From Symsagittifera roscoffensis (lineage: Eukaryota; Xenacoelomorpha; Acoela; Convolutidae): a stretch of DNA of 54,621 nt. Under the pieces are notes generated by a model, which worked only from the letters and a program-made list of their open reading frames with translations, searched no databases and had not been told where the DNA came from. The stretch's first letter is position 1; each line of letters begins with the position of its first letter. Where the stretch lies: contig NC_087067.1 of the NCBI RefSeq assembly GCF_963678635.1, forward strand, positions 17,375,018 through 17,429,638, given 5' to 3'. Below are positions 28,441-41,400 of the stretch, piece by piece. The translations under genes and the position numbers were made by a program.

Positions 28441-29109
28441 AGATGGATCAACTTAAAAACTCTCCCTAAATCAATGTAACGATATTAAACACACTCAAGA
28501 AAAATAAATTTGGTACTCACATACCGACACGACATCTAGGATCGAGTAAATAAGCTATAAAGCAACTCTAGAACTGATGGGTAATTAAGTTTAACTCGAG
28601 AAGTTTGTAATGAATTAGTTTTAGCTCAAGAAATAAGTTTTGTGTCTGGACCATTGGGAGACTTCGGTTGTCCACCTTTCCACCCAAGGTTCACTCTGGT
28701 CCGTTTGAATTTCACTCTCCTTTCACTCGCGATTATTTTCTGTCTCCTGTCACGAATAAGACAGCTCTACTCTCGTTCGAATTATGTATCGGTAATTGCG
28801 AATAGCAATTTCCCGCTGCTATTTCGACTACTTTCCCGCGATTGTAGTTTGAATATTCTGATCTTATTTTTCTGATATTTTCAGTTGTCGCGAGGAACTT
28901 GAGCATGACATCCTCAATTCGAACTTTTGCAAAATTTCATTTCACCTCAAAATCAAGACTAAACTTCCAAATATGATCGACTGGCACATTGAAAATTTCT
29001 GAAAAAGCTCGCACGGTTCGACCCGAAGGTAGACATGCGCCAGTTGAACCGGCCCCTGTGTCAAGTGGGTTCGATCCGTAAAAGACTCAAGAGCGCCACA
29101 AAATTACTA

Positions 29110-29425
29110 TGTTACAGTCGTTCACTCGAGTCACAAATGAGATTCAGAAAAAAGCCCCTATGAACACTAGTTCAAGGGTCAAGGACACTATATCTTGTGC
29201 TTTTGTACCTCAACCAGTCGGAGCCAGTTCGCGGTTCGCATGTGAAAAGGAACCTTAAGATTGTTTCAACTCGAACGTCACTTGCTAACCACCCCTACTC
29301 TAGATAGATATATGTTCGCTTCCATGGATAGGTCTCTTAACACCAAAAACTCGAGAACGCAGTAAAAACAGGGTTGAGACCTCAAGTAATCTCCATTAGT
29401 TTTTTTGGACAGTCTAAAAAATGTA
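29110..29425. repeat. Dispersed repeat, copy 2
   Basis: This is the partner of 28120-28440 and shares the same ordered words (GACACTATATCTTG, TTTTGTACCTCAA, CAGTCGGAGCCAG, ACTCTAGATAG, TAGGTCTC). Divergence is considerable, so the duplication or the repeat family is old. Confidence 0.6.
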
Positions 29426-29819
29426 CAAGACCTATATTCTAGACGTATATATTTTATTGCGAGGAATTTGAGAGAATTTATGAATGACTGATTAGTCATT
29501 CATAAAGAATGATAGAAATAACATTTTCAGAAATCACTATATTAGCCTAGAACATTAAGCATTCCAATAACCGATGACAAATTACTTTTTTAACGGTTGA
29601 TTTCTACCAGACAAAATTTAACAGCTAGAAATCAGTCGGCTTTTTTTGCTCTTTTTTCAATATTTTCGCTTTTGATCTTTCTGACCTTCAAACACTAAAT
29701 GGAAATTCTCTAAAAACAAAAATACAGTCGTTAAGATAAAGATTTGTCTGAACTAGAAAAATTATTCGAAAAAAAAAAAAAAAAACATCCGTGCATTATA
29801 TTATCAAACCCTAAAATTT

Positions 29820-30260
29820 GGAAAATTCCATACACGCTTTATTTGAAAATCTGTATTAAAAAACTGAATTTGGCAAAAGAAAAAGAAAGTTACAGAAAAA
29901 CAATTTAGAAGAAAAAGAAAATTATAGCTATTCAACAGAAAAAGAAAACTGTTTTAAAAAAAAAATTATTCGCCAGAAAAAGAATTTTTTTTTTGCAGAA
30001 AAAAGTGATTTCTAGCAGAACATATTTATCAGCAGAAAAACAGGTAGTCATTGCTTGATCGAATCAGACGAGCGAACAAAACAAATTTGGGAAAGGAAAA
30101 AAAACTTATATTTGCAGAAGAAAGTTATACAGCAGAAAAAAGGAAATTAATTTGCAGAAAAAGATAGTTATCTCAGCACTGTAATTAAATTATTTAGCAG
30201 AAATACAGGATCTGAAGTCATTATCAAATACTGTCCTTCCAGTTGCCAGTCAGTTGCATC
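29820..30260 (+). promoter_or_regulatory. LINE 5' UTR with repeated GCAGAAAAAG words
   Basis: About a dozen copies of AGAAAAAG, CAGAAAAA or close variants occur at irregular spacing upstream of ORF1, for example near 29880, 29938, 29973, 30034, 30131 and 30155. It may be the LINE's internal promoter region or just purine-rich drift. There is no open frame. Confidence 0.4.
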
Positions 30261-30270
30261 CATTTTAACC

Positions 30271-31305
30271 ATGTCAAGCAAAAAACTTAGCCAAGAAGAA
30301 TTTAATGGATTTTTGTACGACCAAAAATCAGCATTATACAAGATTTACTCCGATTTGTACGACCAAAAGGAAGATTATCGTAAAATAATGGAGTTTATTG
30401 AGAAAACATTGGAAGCAGATAAGGATGGCAAATTACAGTCAACATCGACGAAAGCAAAATATGTATCAAAAAATGTGAGAAACTTTTCGCCTTTTCCTGT
30501 ACCAGAGGAGTTTGTAAACTTGATTTTGGGTTCAAGTATAATTGCTAGGGTCAAAACTGAAACTTTCCCCAATGCTACGATTGTTCATGCATACAGGGGT
30601 AGCTCCACTGAGGAGAAAATAAAAGTTCTTGACCAATATAGTGAAAAAAAACTTAAATGTGTGATAATCCAAGATGGGACAAACTCCATCTTAAAAAAAC
30701 TTTACTCAACGATTGATGAATTTAGCGCCAAATATGAAGAACTTATCGCTTTAATAACTGCAAAATGTTCACCAGATTCGATTGTTATTTGCGAAATACC
30801 ACCAATACTTAACAATGATGATGCTAATGACAAAATTGATCGTTATAATCGTTTTCTGAATGAAATGTATGGTTCGACAAAGGGATTTGAGGTGCTAAAT
30901 CTAAACTCAAACATCAAAAGCTTGGAGGGCTATCAGAGTTTATATTTTGACACTATACACCTGAACGATGAATTAGGTATACCATTCTTGCGCAATTGCC
31001 TCGGCTCATACGTGTTCAAACACTCAAGTAAACTCCCGAGGGTAAAACCAGCCCCTGATTATACTGGAAAAGCAAATCCCAACCAAAAATCTCTTTCCAA
31101 TTATCAACATAAAAATGTTTATAGGTCTACCAATAGACCCTATAGTAACAATCGCATGCACCCATATGGCCGACAAATTGGTCATGGCCGACAAACTGGT
31201 CAAAATAATTTCAACAACAACTCATGGGGCTGTGATAGTAATTATAACCATAACCTGAATCGTAACCAGCAGTCATATCACTACTCTCAAGGTTTTCATT
31301 ATTAA
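30271..31305 (+). CDS. LINE ORF1, SGNH-esterase type, 344 codons
   Basis: The frame starts with ATG in the context ACCATGT and is fully open. Residues 1-70 are helical and charged. From residue 83 there is an SGNH-like domain: GSS at 87-89 (serine kept, Asp changed to Ser), Gly110, GTN at 136-138 and Asp227-x-x-His230. The C-terminal 85 residues are rich in Asn, Tyr, Gly and Arg, as in RNA-binding tails. Esterase ORF1 proteins are known for CR1-group LINEs and are thought to bind membranes or RNA. It is intact although ORF2 is broken. The next ATG downstream would lose the N-terminal helix, so I keep this start. Confidence 0.8.
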   Translation: MSSKKLSQEEFNGFLYDQKSALYKIYSDLYDQKEDYRKIMEFIEKTLEADKDGKLQSTSTKAKYVSKNVRNFSPFPVPEEFVNLILGSSIIARVKTETFPNATIVHAYRGSSTEEKIKVLDQYSEKKLKCVIIQDGTNSILKKLYSTIDEFSAKYEELIALITAKCSPDSIVICEIPPILNNDDANDKIDRYNRFLNEMYGSTKGFEVLNLNSNIKSLEGYQSLYFDTIHLNDELGIPFLRNCLGSYVFKHSSKLPRVKPAPDYTGKANPNQKSLSNYQHKNVYRSTNRPYSNNRMHPYGRQIGHGRQTGQNNFNNNSWGCDSNYNHNLNRNQQSYHYSQGFHY

Positions 31306-31380
31306 GTTATACTAGTTAAGACTATCTTTTTGATAAACGACTGTTATTTGTAATTTTAACTATAATTGTTCTACAAAGCG

Positions 31381-34194
31381 ATATGCTATTACTTTTTGCC
31401 TTAACTAGCATATCTGTCATCAGCTTCTGCGAAAGCGATCAATTTGTAGCTTATGAGGTACCGAATAAAAGAAAAGGAAAGTATATTTTTCCATGGGTTG
31501 CTACAATGGTTCAATGATACAAATGACGATAAACTATGGGCCATAGACAATGACAAACTTAAGTTGTTCCGATGTGATAGAACTTATGAATCAAGTAAAA
31601 AATAGAAGGGTGGAGGGGTCATGTTACTGGTTCCAAAAAAGTTAAACCCAAAAGTAAGACATGACTTAAACAACATGCACAAAAAGTATGATAGCATCTG
31701 GATAGAATTTAAAGCCGGACTCAACAAAAATGATAGAACCACTCTATTAAACCTCGCCTACAATCCTAATAGAAACAACAAAACAGACTTCTTAGAAGAT
31801 CTACCCAAATAGACTGACCATGCACAGTCATTTAATTCAAACCTAATTTTACTAGATTACAATCTCAATTATCTCAACGAAGACGACAAACAGTCCTTAG
31901 ATACAATCCTAATACCATATAATCTGGACGTCACAATAAATTAACACCTACTCACTAAAAGCACTAATTGACTATATTATCACCGACCTAGGCATAAAAG
32001 ATCTAACAAATAATTCAATAGTTTTCACACCACCAATTAAGACCGACCACCAAGCAACATCATTCATTACAGAACTTAAGCTGAACAACAATGTAAGATC
32101 AATCAAAGGTAAAATATATGACAAATCCAATTACTCCAATTACAAATTCCAACAAAAACTATCAGCTATAAATTGGAGAAGTTTCTATAGCAATAATAAT
32201 CCCGAAATAATGCTCGACATCTTCACATCTAACATTGCTGACACCATAAAAGAATTTGCCCCACAGAAGACTATTTTCATTCGCAACGACAAACGAAAGG
32301 TAAACTACGAATATGATAAATTTATATCTCAACTGTTTAACTCGAAAAAAAGCGAACGCGAAAAATGGAGTATAATAAACGATACAAGAAACTCAAAAAA
32401 AATCTTCCAACCTCATTCCATTACTTAGAAACTCCTTCGGCGATTTCATAACCAAAAATTTACAGATGGCGAACCTGCTAAATTACAAGTTCTCAACTCT
32501 TGGATGCTTTCATGAGAAAAATTCAAAAATCAGGCAAAGTCCACCGACTTCTACATGCAAAATTCGAAAATAATAATAAATTTTCATTCCGATTCATCAC
32601 ATCAGCTGAATGTAAAAAAGAAATATATAATTTAAATTGTCAAAAGGCACCAGGTCCATCCAAAATTCCAGCCTGGGCATTGAAGGATGGCTGCAATGAA
32701 ATATACACATATCTGACATTTCTATACAATGAGTTTTTGAAAAACAAGACATATCCTTGCAAGCTCAAAAAAGCAATTGTCACACCAACTTACAAAAAAG
32801 AAGATCCAGAACTACCAGAAAATTATAGGCCTATCTCTATAACTGGGTCTCTCTCAAAAGTTTTTGAAAAATTATTATATAAACAAATCAACGAATATCT
32901 GATATCCCAAAAATTACTAAGTAATACCCAATTTGGGTTCAGAACATCATATGCAACAATCGACGCTATTCTTTATTGCACTGAAGCATTCAGAAAAGCA
33001 ATAGACAACAACAAAACTGTAGCATGTTCCTTACTGGATCTCTCTAAAGCATTTGATTCTATTGATCATACTTATCTTAAACAGAAACTAAAATGGTTAA
33101 ACTTTTCCGAAGAAGCTATAGAAATGATCAATTCCTTTATCTTCAACTAAAGCCAGAAAACAATTGTTAACAACACCGAATCCGATTGGATTGCACTTGA
33201 GCAGGGTGTCCCACAGGGCACTGTCCTTGGCCCTCTAATATTCAATCTCTACATTAACTATCTCAACAAACAAATTGACAAAACATGTAAAATAGTTCAA
33301 TATGCGGATGATACATTACTCTTCTGTGAAAATAACGATCCACAAAAAGCTATTAAAGCACTCGAAGCTAATTGCAGTCTGTTGTCAAATTATTTTTTAG
33401 AACACTCACTTTAATTGAATTCAAAAAAAAAACAGAACTCAACATTTTCAGCAAAAAACATTCAAGGAAAAAAGGATGGAAAGTATACTAACTCTAGATG
33501 ATAAAAAATTTGAGGAAAAAAAAATGTTAAATATCTAGGAGTAGTTTTAGATCAGTTTCTGACATTCCAAGATGAAATCAAAAATATTCTCAGGAAAATG
33601 GCATGCGGAATAAAAACACTTCAATCAATCAAAAAGCCATTGCCAGTGAAAACAAGACTCTTGATAATGCATGCACTGGTAATTGGTCATTTGCATTAAC
33701 CAGCAATTCTATTAAGTGGAATATCCGCTAACCTAATGATATCTCTGGAAAAACAGTTAAGCTGGGCAGTAAAAACTTGCTGCGATCGTGCAAAATACGA
33801 CTCATCTTCAGACTTGAAGCTAAAACACAATATATTACCAGTAACAATGTTTCTGGACTATAAAATATTATGTCACTTTTGGAAAATACAACATCAATTA
33901 TTGCCAGCCTATTATAACATTGAGTATGATAACCACCAAATAGATAATAATACAAGAAACAAAAAATTATACTTCGGCGACAGATACAATGGGCAATACA
34001 TAGAAAATTCCTTCTTTAAAAAGTCCGTCATAATCTGGAACAAACTAACAGATGATAAAGTCAACTTTAAAGACATAGTAACATACAGAAAAACAAAGAT
34101 AAAATTCAAGAATTATTATTTATTATTGTTTAAAGAAGACCTCTCTGTGGCAACTCATGGTAAAGTTTCATGGAAAAGCTTCAAGTTTATATAA
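31381..34194 (+). pseudogene. LINE ORF2 (endonuclease-reverse transcriptase), broken
   Basis: Endonuclease pieces appear at 31610-31860 (GGGVMLLVP, then a SIWIEF strand and an LDYN version of the usual GDFN), with stops between them. RT runs from about 32590: QKAPGPSKIP, the NYRPIS motif, FGFR, LDLSKAFD, then after a stop at 33148 QGVPQGTVLGP and YADD at 33301-33312. The C-terminal region (33736-34194) carries the IIWNKL-type motif usual near the end of such proteins. At least eight stops or frame changes are visible, so it is inactive. Confidence 0.8.
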
Positions 34195-34341
34195 TAACAT
34201 TTATATATAAACCACCTTGAAGCTCTCAGGTGAAAAGTAATCATCGATAATTGTAAAAGATTTTGTTTTGTTCATTGTTATTGTAACTATGTGTATCTAA
34301 TGATGTTATAATATTTTTATGAGCTGATAGAAAAAAAAAAC

Positions 34342-35250
34342 AGAAAACATTTGACATACACTTGTGTATTGAAATTAATTTCGATGTGCAATTAAAGTGT
34401 TTTTTTTTTGTTTTTTCGGCTGTAATGATTCTTGGCTTCGTTTCGGGTATCGCGAGAAACAGCATGATAGGGCCAATTGGAATTTTTGAAAAAATTATTT
34501 TCAAATCAAAAACAAACTAACTTCTTCAACATGACCGACCGGCACATGTTTTTATCACAATCACCCCAGACCTCCCCGAAACATCCGCCCGTCAATACCT
34601 GATCTATATAGTCCCGCAATAGAACATATCCTGCAAGACACAGCACAAGAATACACTTCTTTTCGACTTTACATGATTTTAACGAACCAAGTTTTTCGCC
34701 TTTCAAAATTACATCGATTTTTTTTAAACAACTGCACTCTAAAAGTGTCAAACAGGCAACATCCCCCTAAAGTTTTTTTACTCTCAAACCACCTGGCGTC
34801 TCCCCTCTGAAGAATTCCTCCCTCGCACCGACAGAAGAACGCTTTCCCAACTAAGGTCCGGTTACAGCCCGACCCAAACGTCCCTCCCAAACTGTCCCTA
34901 CTGTGTTTCCCAACATACCACTTTACACCTTTTCAACTGTTCAAAGAACACCACTTCCTTGTCTCCCATAGGTTTTTGGCTTTGGTCGACTGAAGTTGCA
35001 AAGTTTCGGAAAACTCGGTGTAAACGACAACACGTGTTTTTACAGACTAGTTTTTATTTCTATGTTTGACTCAGTCAGCCTAATATTCTCTCATAATTGC
35101 AATATCTGTCTATTAGTTCAGGGTTTGTTTCGAATACATTTCGTATGCAAAAGCTTGCAACGTGTTCCTTCACTGCCTTGTTGCTATAGATGTAATTTTG
35201 ATATTTCTTTTTTGTTCCAAGATCTGGGATGTAGATGCAATACCTAAAAA
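34342..35250 (+). promoter_or_regulatory. Upstream region of CPLANE1
   Basis: This 900-bp stretch lies between the LINE and the CPLANE1 start codon. I find no gene. It should contain the promoter and 5' UTR, but I see no motif I would mark with confidence. A TAA in frame sits one codon before the ATG (35245-35247), so unless an intron intervenes the protein starts at 35251. Confidence 0.45.
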
Positions 35251-35479
35251 ATGAAGCTCTGCTTGGATCTAGTTTCATCGCATAATTTGAAAAAGACAAC
35301 TGGATGGCACGATTTGCAGTTGTGTACGCCATCTTACATTGTGCTACGAAATACAAGTTCAGACGAGAAACGATGTATCCACTATATATCCACTGAGTCG
35401 AAGAAGTTTGTGTACAAAGCATCGCAGTCTATTGCTTCTTTAATCGATTCCATGATATGCACGAGTTCTACTCAATCAG
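35251..35479 (+). CDS. CPLANE1: CPLANE1 exon 1
   Basis: Contains the start codon with A at -3 and an in-frame TAA one codon upstream. It ends before GTATAT, leaving one base of the next codon. It encodes the first 76 residues, matching the start of the vertebrate protein. Confidence 0.85.
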
Positions 35480-38400
35480 GTATATGTAAACTCCAACTGA
35501 AATAATGTAATAATTATTTGTGTGTAGCTAATGACATAAATGACTGTTTTTAGGCTTAAAGTTCGTGGGTGTCCTGAGTAGTGGAACAATTTTCACTTTT
35601 GATTTTCTGAAGGAGCTTTTCTGGTGCTCATCGTCAGTCTTTCGTCCAATAGCAGATAACCGACCCAGTAAGATTTTTCAGCTGACCTTTTTCTTTTGAG
35701 AGGGCAACTTTACTTGTTGTTGGGAATTAAATGTTTCCACCTAAACAATTTTTCAAAGTGATTTTCGCTTACACGAGTCGTCAAAATTAAACACAAATCT
35801 AGGGCTTTACTCATATAAATGCCCGTTTTAAAAGATTCTTTTGGACAGCATTTACTTAATAAAAGTTCTGCTTAAATTGAGCTTAAATGATCAGAGCTAC
35901 ACTCTATGAAATTTTCAAAACTGGGTTTCAAGAAGTTTTGGGTCTAAAAATGGCTGCATAAGTTCTGTCTCGCATAAGATAATTGAATTGTTCAGTGTAA
36001 AAATCAACAAAACTCAGCTTTCTAGTGTTTTACGTAGTGGTTTGAAGAACATGTGGTAAAAACTGGAGTGGAAATTTTCATAGAGGAAAGCTCTGATAAT
36101 TTGCTCTCGATTTATGTTAACGTCTATTTTTTTTTCGATCTAAATGTTGTCAGAAAAGAAAAGAAAAGTTTCAATTTTTGTTTACTCTCAAATTCGAGTT
36201 TTCGCGATTTGACTTTTGATTTCTTTTCCAGTCCATTTCCTTTGTTATAATGAAGGCAGACTCCCCTACCAAACAGCAAAAACGCAAGGTGAATTTAGCC
36301 CTAGATTCAAAAACGGACCTCAATTTTTTGACTTCACAGCGGTAAAAAAAAAGTTGCTTATTGGTACAGTTTTCTTATGGTATAACTTTCTAAAAAATGA
36401 CTATCATGAACATAGTTGAAGTTCAAATGGCGTGAACGTGATAGGTTTTTACTTGGTATCAGTTTTTCGAATCAAATAAACGTTCCGAGTTGAATAAGAA
36501 TCAGATGTTTACCTTTGCGAGTTGCAAGCATCATCAAATTGACACAGGCGTTTTTTCAGGTTTAATGATTAGTTTAGGCAGGATCACGAGTCATTGGATA
36601 GCTTGGCTCATAATCAATTTAACTTCTACCTTTTATGATGCATGTTTAGCCTGAAGGCAATGAACTGGCTCTACTGGAGTCCAGGTTTCTTTCTAGCTTG
36701 AAAAAATATTGATCGGTCAGCGCTTTATCAGCTTAGTTGTCATTGTCATAGGCCTTCTGCACAATTGTTGTAGAGGTAACGTTCATGCTTGGCCTAACGA
36801 CGAGCAAGGATTTAAGTCCGGACAATACGCTTTTTTTGAAAAATGAATGGTCCAAATTAGAAATGGTAGATTTAAGTTTAGTTCATATTTGAATTCAAAA
36901 TTTTTTGCGTCTCCGGCACACTTGGCCTGGAAGTAACAAATCGCCTTGGAAGGCAATGCTCCTGGGTTCGAAATTGTCGGCTTATTATTTTTCTCTGCTC
37001 ATGTTTTGTCGGCTCAGGTGCCACATCGTATAATTTTTTTTTGCTGTTCGCATTTTACATTGTAGTTGATTTTAATTTTTTGATTTACTTCAGCTTGTAA
37101 TTTTTTGGCTTTTTATATTTTTCTTGTTTATTTCGTCGCTTAAAACTTTATTCTGCTCAAAGGTTTTTGGCGTATGTTTTTTTGGCTTGGTGAGCTAAAT
37201 TTGAGACGTTTCAAGGCAAGCATATTTCTATGCTCACTAACTTGCTAAATTATTTATAGAAATATTAGCTCAAGTTTGTCATGGCAGCAATTTTTTCGGC
37301 TTTTTTTCTCGGCATTATAAATTTGGGCCCAAATAAAATTGGCTTAGTGGCCTCATATTGCGTTTTTGACCAGCTAATAGTTTTTGTATGAGGGTTTTTG
37401 TTTTTTAGTCTTAACTCTTGTCTTAAAGGTTTCTGCTAAGCTATTTTCGGCTTTTTAACCGCTTCGTAATTTTTCCTCCGATTCGAAATTCACATTCTTT
37501 TGTCCTGACATGTTTTCATTTCAAAATTAGCCTGATTCATAGATCTAGTTTTGTTGTCATTTCGAAAAATTTCATTTTTTTCCATTTTAGCGGCGTTCTG
37601 GTATCGCATGTGGTGCGAAGCTGTGTTTAATTTAATTTTTAAATTAGTTTTGATGAAAATTATAAGTAAAATCGATGTTTTCGTTTTTCATGATGAAAAA
37701 CAATACTTGAGGTTTTTGTAAATGTATCTTCGGTTGGCTGAACTTTTAAACTGCAGTATTTGTGCTGATTTTCGAAGAAAACGGATTATTTATGCTCGGT
37801 GTGGTTTTTTTAATATTCAGTCATTTTTGGCGATCGGAATAACAGTTTTTTTAACGAAAAACTTTTATGCTCCATTGAAGATATCGACTCCCTAAAATCA
37901 AATTTAAAAAGATATTTTTCCTACCTTCATTTTTTGCAATGTTTTGGAAGTTTGAGAATCGCCAGTTTGGCCATGCTCTGGATTAATTAATGCACACTTT
38001 GAAGATTTTATCCTGAAAGCGTAACGCGAGTTATTTATTCGTGGCGCACAACTTAATCGTTCTAAATTGAATTGAGGCTAGCTAATCAGTCGTATTAATT
38101 TTCAAGTTTTCACTTTGGATCTTTGATATTGTCCAATGTTCATAGTTTTTCAATGTTTGTTTTTCGCAAAAATCTATTCGATAGGGATTAAGATGAAGTC
38201 GGAGCATTCAGGGCGTTGCCCTTATATACGAGTAGTCTTGTTTTGATCTATAAAAGTTTGAGTGAATAGGTCGTGGATGCTCTGGAAAAGTTCCTTGATT
38301 AATTTAATTGGCTGTCTTTCTGCTCATTGTATCATTTGTCCTTATTTAAAAAGTGACAAGAATAACCTCGCCAGTCAAGAAAAAGAAACTCTTAATTGCC

Positions 38401-41400
38401 GTTTTGTATACATGATAGATTGAAGAAATTGAACAAAAACTAAGGCGTTGAAATATTTATCCGCTAATTACGATACCAATCATTTTCCAATCAAATGGGG
38501 TACATTTTCCAAGCAATTGGAGTACACTTTCTAAGCCAGTAGAAATGTCTGGGTTAGTGTTTTGCGTGAAATTAGGTCTCCCTGTTTCAGAAATAATTCA
38601 TCTAGCAGCTGATAATGAGGCGCAGTCTGTGTTGATTGTGACAGCCGCTCTTAATGTCTACTTCATTCAGCTCAAAACACGAGAACAGTGCAGAGACAAC
38701 TTCGCTTACACCTCCATTTCACCAGAAAGTGAATCGTATTCGGTCTCTTCATGCTTTTACGAGGTGAACCATCCATCCCATCATACTTTTCATGCTACTC
38801 GAAATTTGTTATAAGTTTTACCAGCCGAAAACCATTCAACTCTTTTAAAGAGCACATTCAATATCATCACATTGTGAGAATATTTTGACCCGCCCTATCA
38901 AAACTCATACAAACTGTTGAAATCGCGTGTTCTCAAAAAGTTACGAGATGGTTTTTTGTATATAGGAGCAAGAAGCTTCGTGCAGATGCATTGTGTTAGT
39001 GTTTCAACCAGTACGAGATGCAATAGTCGTGAACAAGGTGTCTGTGTTCGCCACCCAATCCAAGTGAGTGAATAACCTGGAAGAAAATCTCAGGACTTCA
39101 CCTGTTGATATATCCTGTTCACTCTATCCTGTTCATGGAAGCGCCACATATTATAATTTTCACAGCAGCATTTAACACATTATGTGTGCAAATTTAGAGC
39201 AACTTATTTTTTTAGTAACAAGTTCAGTCTTATACAGGGGCGGATCTAAGATTTTCTCGAGGGGGGGGGTGCGGATTTTCAAAAAAAATTTGTCCTTTTT
39301 TAGATCGACCAAATTGATTTTCTGAGCTCTCCTAAATCACTATAAAGACCCCTTTTTGACCAAATTTTCTACGCCGCAGGCAAAATTTTGAAAAAACATG
39401 CCAAATAAAGGCGTGTTTAGGCAATTTTTGGAAAATTTCTACCAAAAAAAATCGCGTTTATTCGGCGCGCGCTCCCCCCTCAAAATTAGTATATATTGGC
39501 GCCTTTAGAAAAGGGGGTCGAAATCCGCCCCCTAAATCTGCTGGTGGTCTTATCGAAGCCTATTTGAGTATCGTGAGCTAACTGGATACTTGACTTGTCT
39601 TACGCGCAGTGGCTTGCGCGGGAATTTTTGAAGGAGGGTCATTTTTTTGCAAAATGTCGAGCTTTTTTAGGTCAGCCGTTTTGAAGTTTTTGAATTCTGC
39701 CGAAACATTGGAAGGAACAAAATTTTCATAGGAAGGACTGTGTTTGGCGCAGGCATTTTTAAAAATATAAATAGTCGTTTTTTAGAAATTTGGACCAGTT
39801 GTGCCCCCTCAAATTTAATACATGTTGCCATCGAAGACAAGGCACTTAAAAATTAAGGTTGGACAACCAGAACAACGCTACTGCTCAAACGGCTTGCTAC
39901 TGCTCGTAGTATCAGAAAAGTCAACTAAATGATGCATAATTAACGCAAATTTAAAAGGCAGAAAAACGCTGTTGAATGGACAACTTCTGTTGAATTCTAG
40001 ACCCTTTCAAATTATTCAAATGGCTATTTAGGATTGAAATTAGTCAGAGACGCTGGCAGATCGACACGCATGACTGCTCGCCTACTTCTCAAATCCATTC
40101 TTGTATCAGTCTTAACGCTAACTACTTCGCAGTTTGTGCCCTCAGTTCAAAACAAATTGGAAGTGTGTTGCATATTGGTTCCATCCAGGGAGAGAAATTA
40201 GGAAATACTCTGAAAACATTGTCGGACCAAAACAGACCAAAAAGTGCGAGGACACATTCACTAGCAGCCTTGCAGTTTTCTGCAGATTCAAGCTTGCTGC
40301 TTGTTCTGACTAAAGAGGGAAACTTGTGTGCATTCACTATTTTTGGACAGCAGTTGTCATTGGACTGTTCTCAATTGTCAGCTGATGCTCAGATGTATCT
40401 GCATGTATTGTCTTTGCCGGCAAGGTATTTTGGTCCAATTTTTAATCATCGTTATATTTAAAAGTGCGATGTTTTTAACTATTTCCTCCCTCTCTCTATT
40501 GCAAAGGGGGAGACACGCTACTAGGTACCATAGGGGGTGGAAATAGTCAAAGAAATTCATAGTCAGTTTTGTCTCCTCTCTGCTTTTCTAACCGCTAATT
40601 ATATCATTAAAAGTTCTCAAGCTTGAAGCAAACTCGGTATATTCAAAAGTCAGTGGCTTGAGTCTCCTGAACAAAAATTTTCCTTTTGGATGAAATATAT
40701 TTTTTAAAATCTGATGGTTTAAATAAAGTCAGAGGTTGCGATTTCAGCAATAGCGGATTAAGCAGCAAGCAGAAGTTCCTGATTCGAACGCATAGTGGTC
40801 CTGATGACCTGTTTGTAATTACAGACGGGTTCTATGCTTCAATATTTCGATTTAATATCCTCGACAAATCGCTCTCGTTAAGTGCCGCTATTTTTGACTC
40901 GCTTTTCATTGAAACAGAAGACTTGCTGCAGTCTTTGGAAGCGTCTATTAAAGTCGCGTCCCCTAGAAAAGACTCGAAAAGGCCACGAGCAAGAAGCACA
41001 GCAGTGTCCGAAAATGCGATGCGGATCGCGAGAAGTTTTTCGGTTGGTAACAACAACAGTTCGATTCCCGACCTGGTCGCCGCTTACGAGAATTACTTGG
41101 GTAACATCGGAAGTAACGATACCATCATGTCGAGGAGAAACGCCAGTACTTTATCGTTGAACAGAGTCAGCAGTTATCAAAGCTTGCAGGATGATGATAG
41201 CCAACTGATAAATCTACTAAACGCTGCCTTAATGCAGTTGTCACAGATGTATGGCTATTTCGAACTAAAAGCTGAAACTGTTTCTCCTTATGAGTACGAT
41301 CGAATTTTGTCGAATAACAATGCCCGTGCTAATTGTAATGATAACGAAAAAGTGCTAGCTTCTGTAAGAAAAATGATAGAGTTACTCTGCATTGTGGCCA

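Larger units (their letters stand above)
27301..29760. other. Gene-poor region with a duplicated repeat
   Basis: I find no gene in this 2.5-kb stretch. It is AT-rich, with T-rich runs at 27953-28010. Two diverged repeat copies (28120-28440 and 29110-29425) lie in it. Confidence 0.5.
29770..34341 (+). mobile_element. CR1/Jockey-type LINE, decayed
   Basis: An esterase-type ORF1 is followed by a broken ORF2 with endonuclease, RT (YADD) and a C-terminal region. After ORF2 comes a short 3' UTR and a run of ten A at about 34332-34341, which I take as the 3' end. The 5' end is uncertain and is placed at the A-rich tract near 29770. An esterase-containing ORF1 is known from CR1-group LINEs. Confidence 0.75.

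Noticed and set aside
34506-34890. Minus-strand ORFs upstream of CPLANE1
   Set aside because: They are short and overlap each other, with no recognisable domain or codon bias.
36229-36290. A possible CPLANE1 exon after TTTTCCAG
   Set aside because: The sequence is a copy of the R1 intronic repeat found at 41940 and 43960, and exon 2 joins exon 3 in phase without it.
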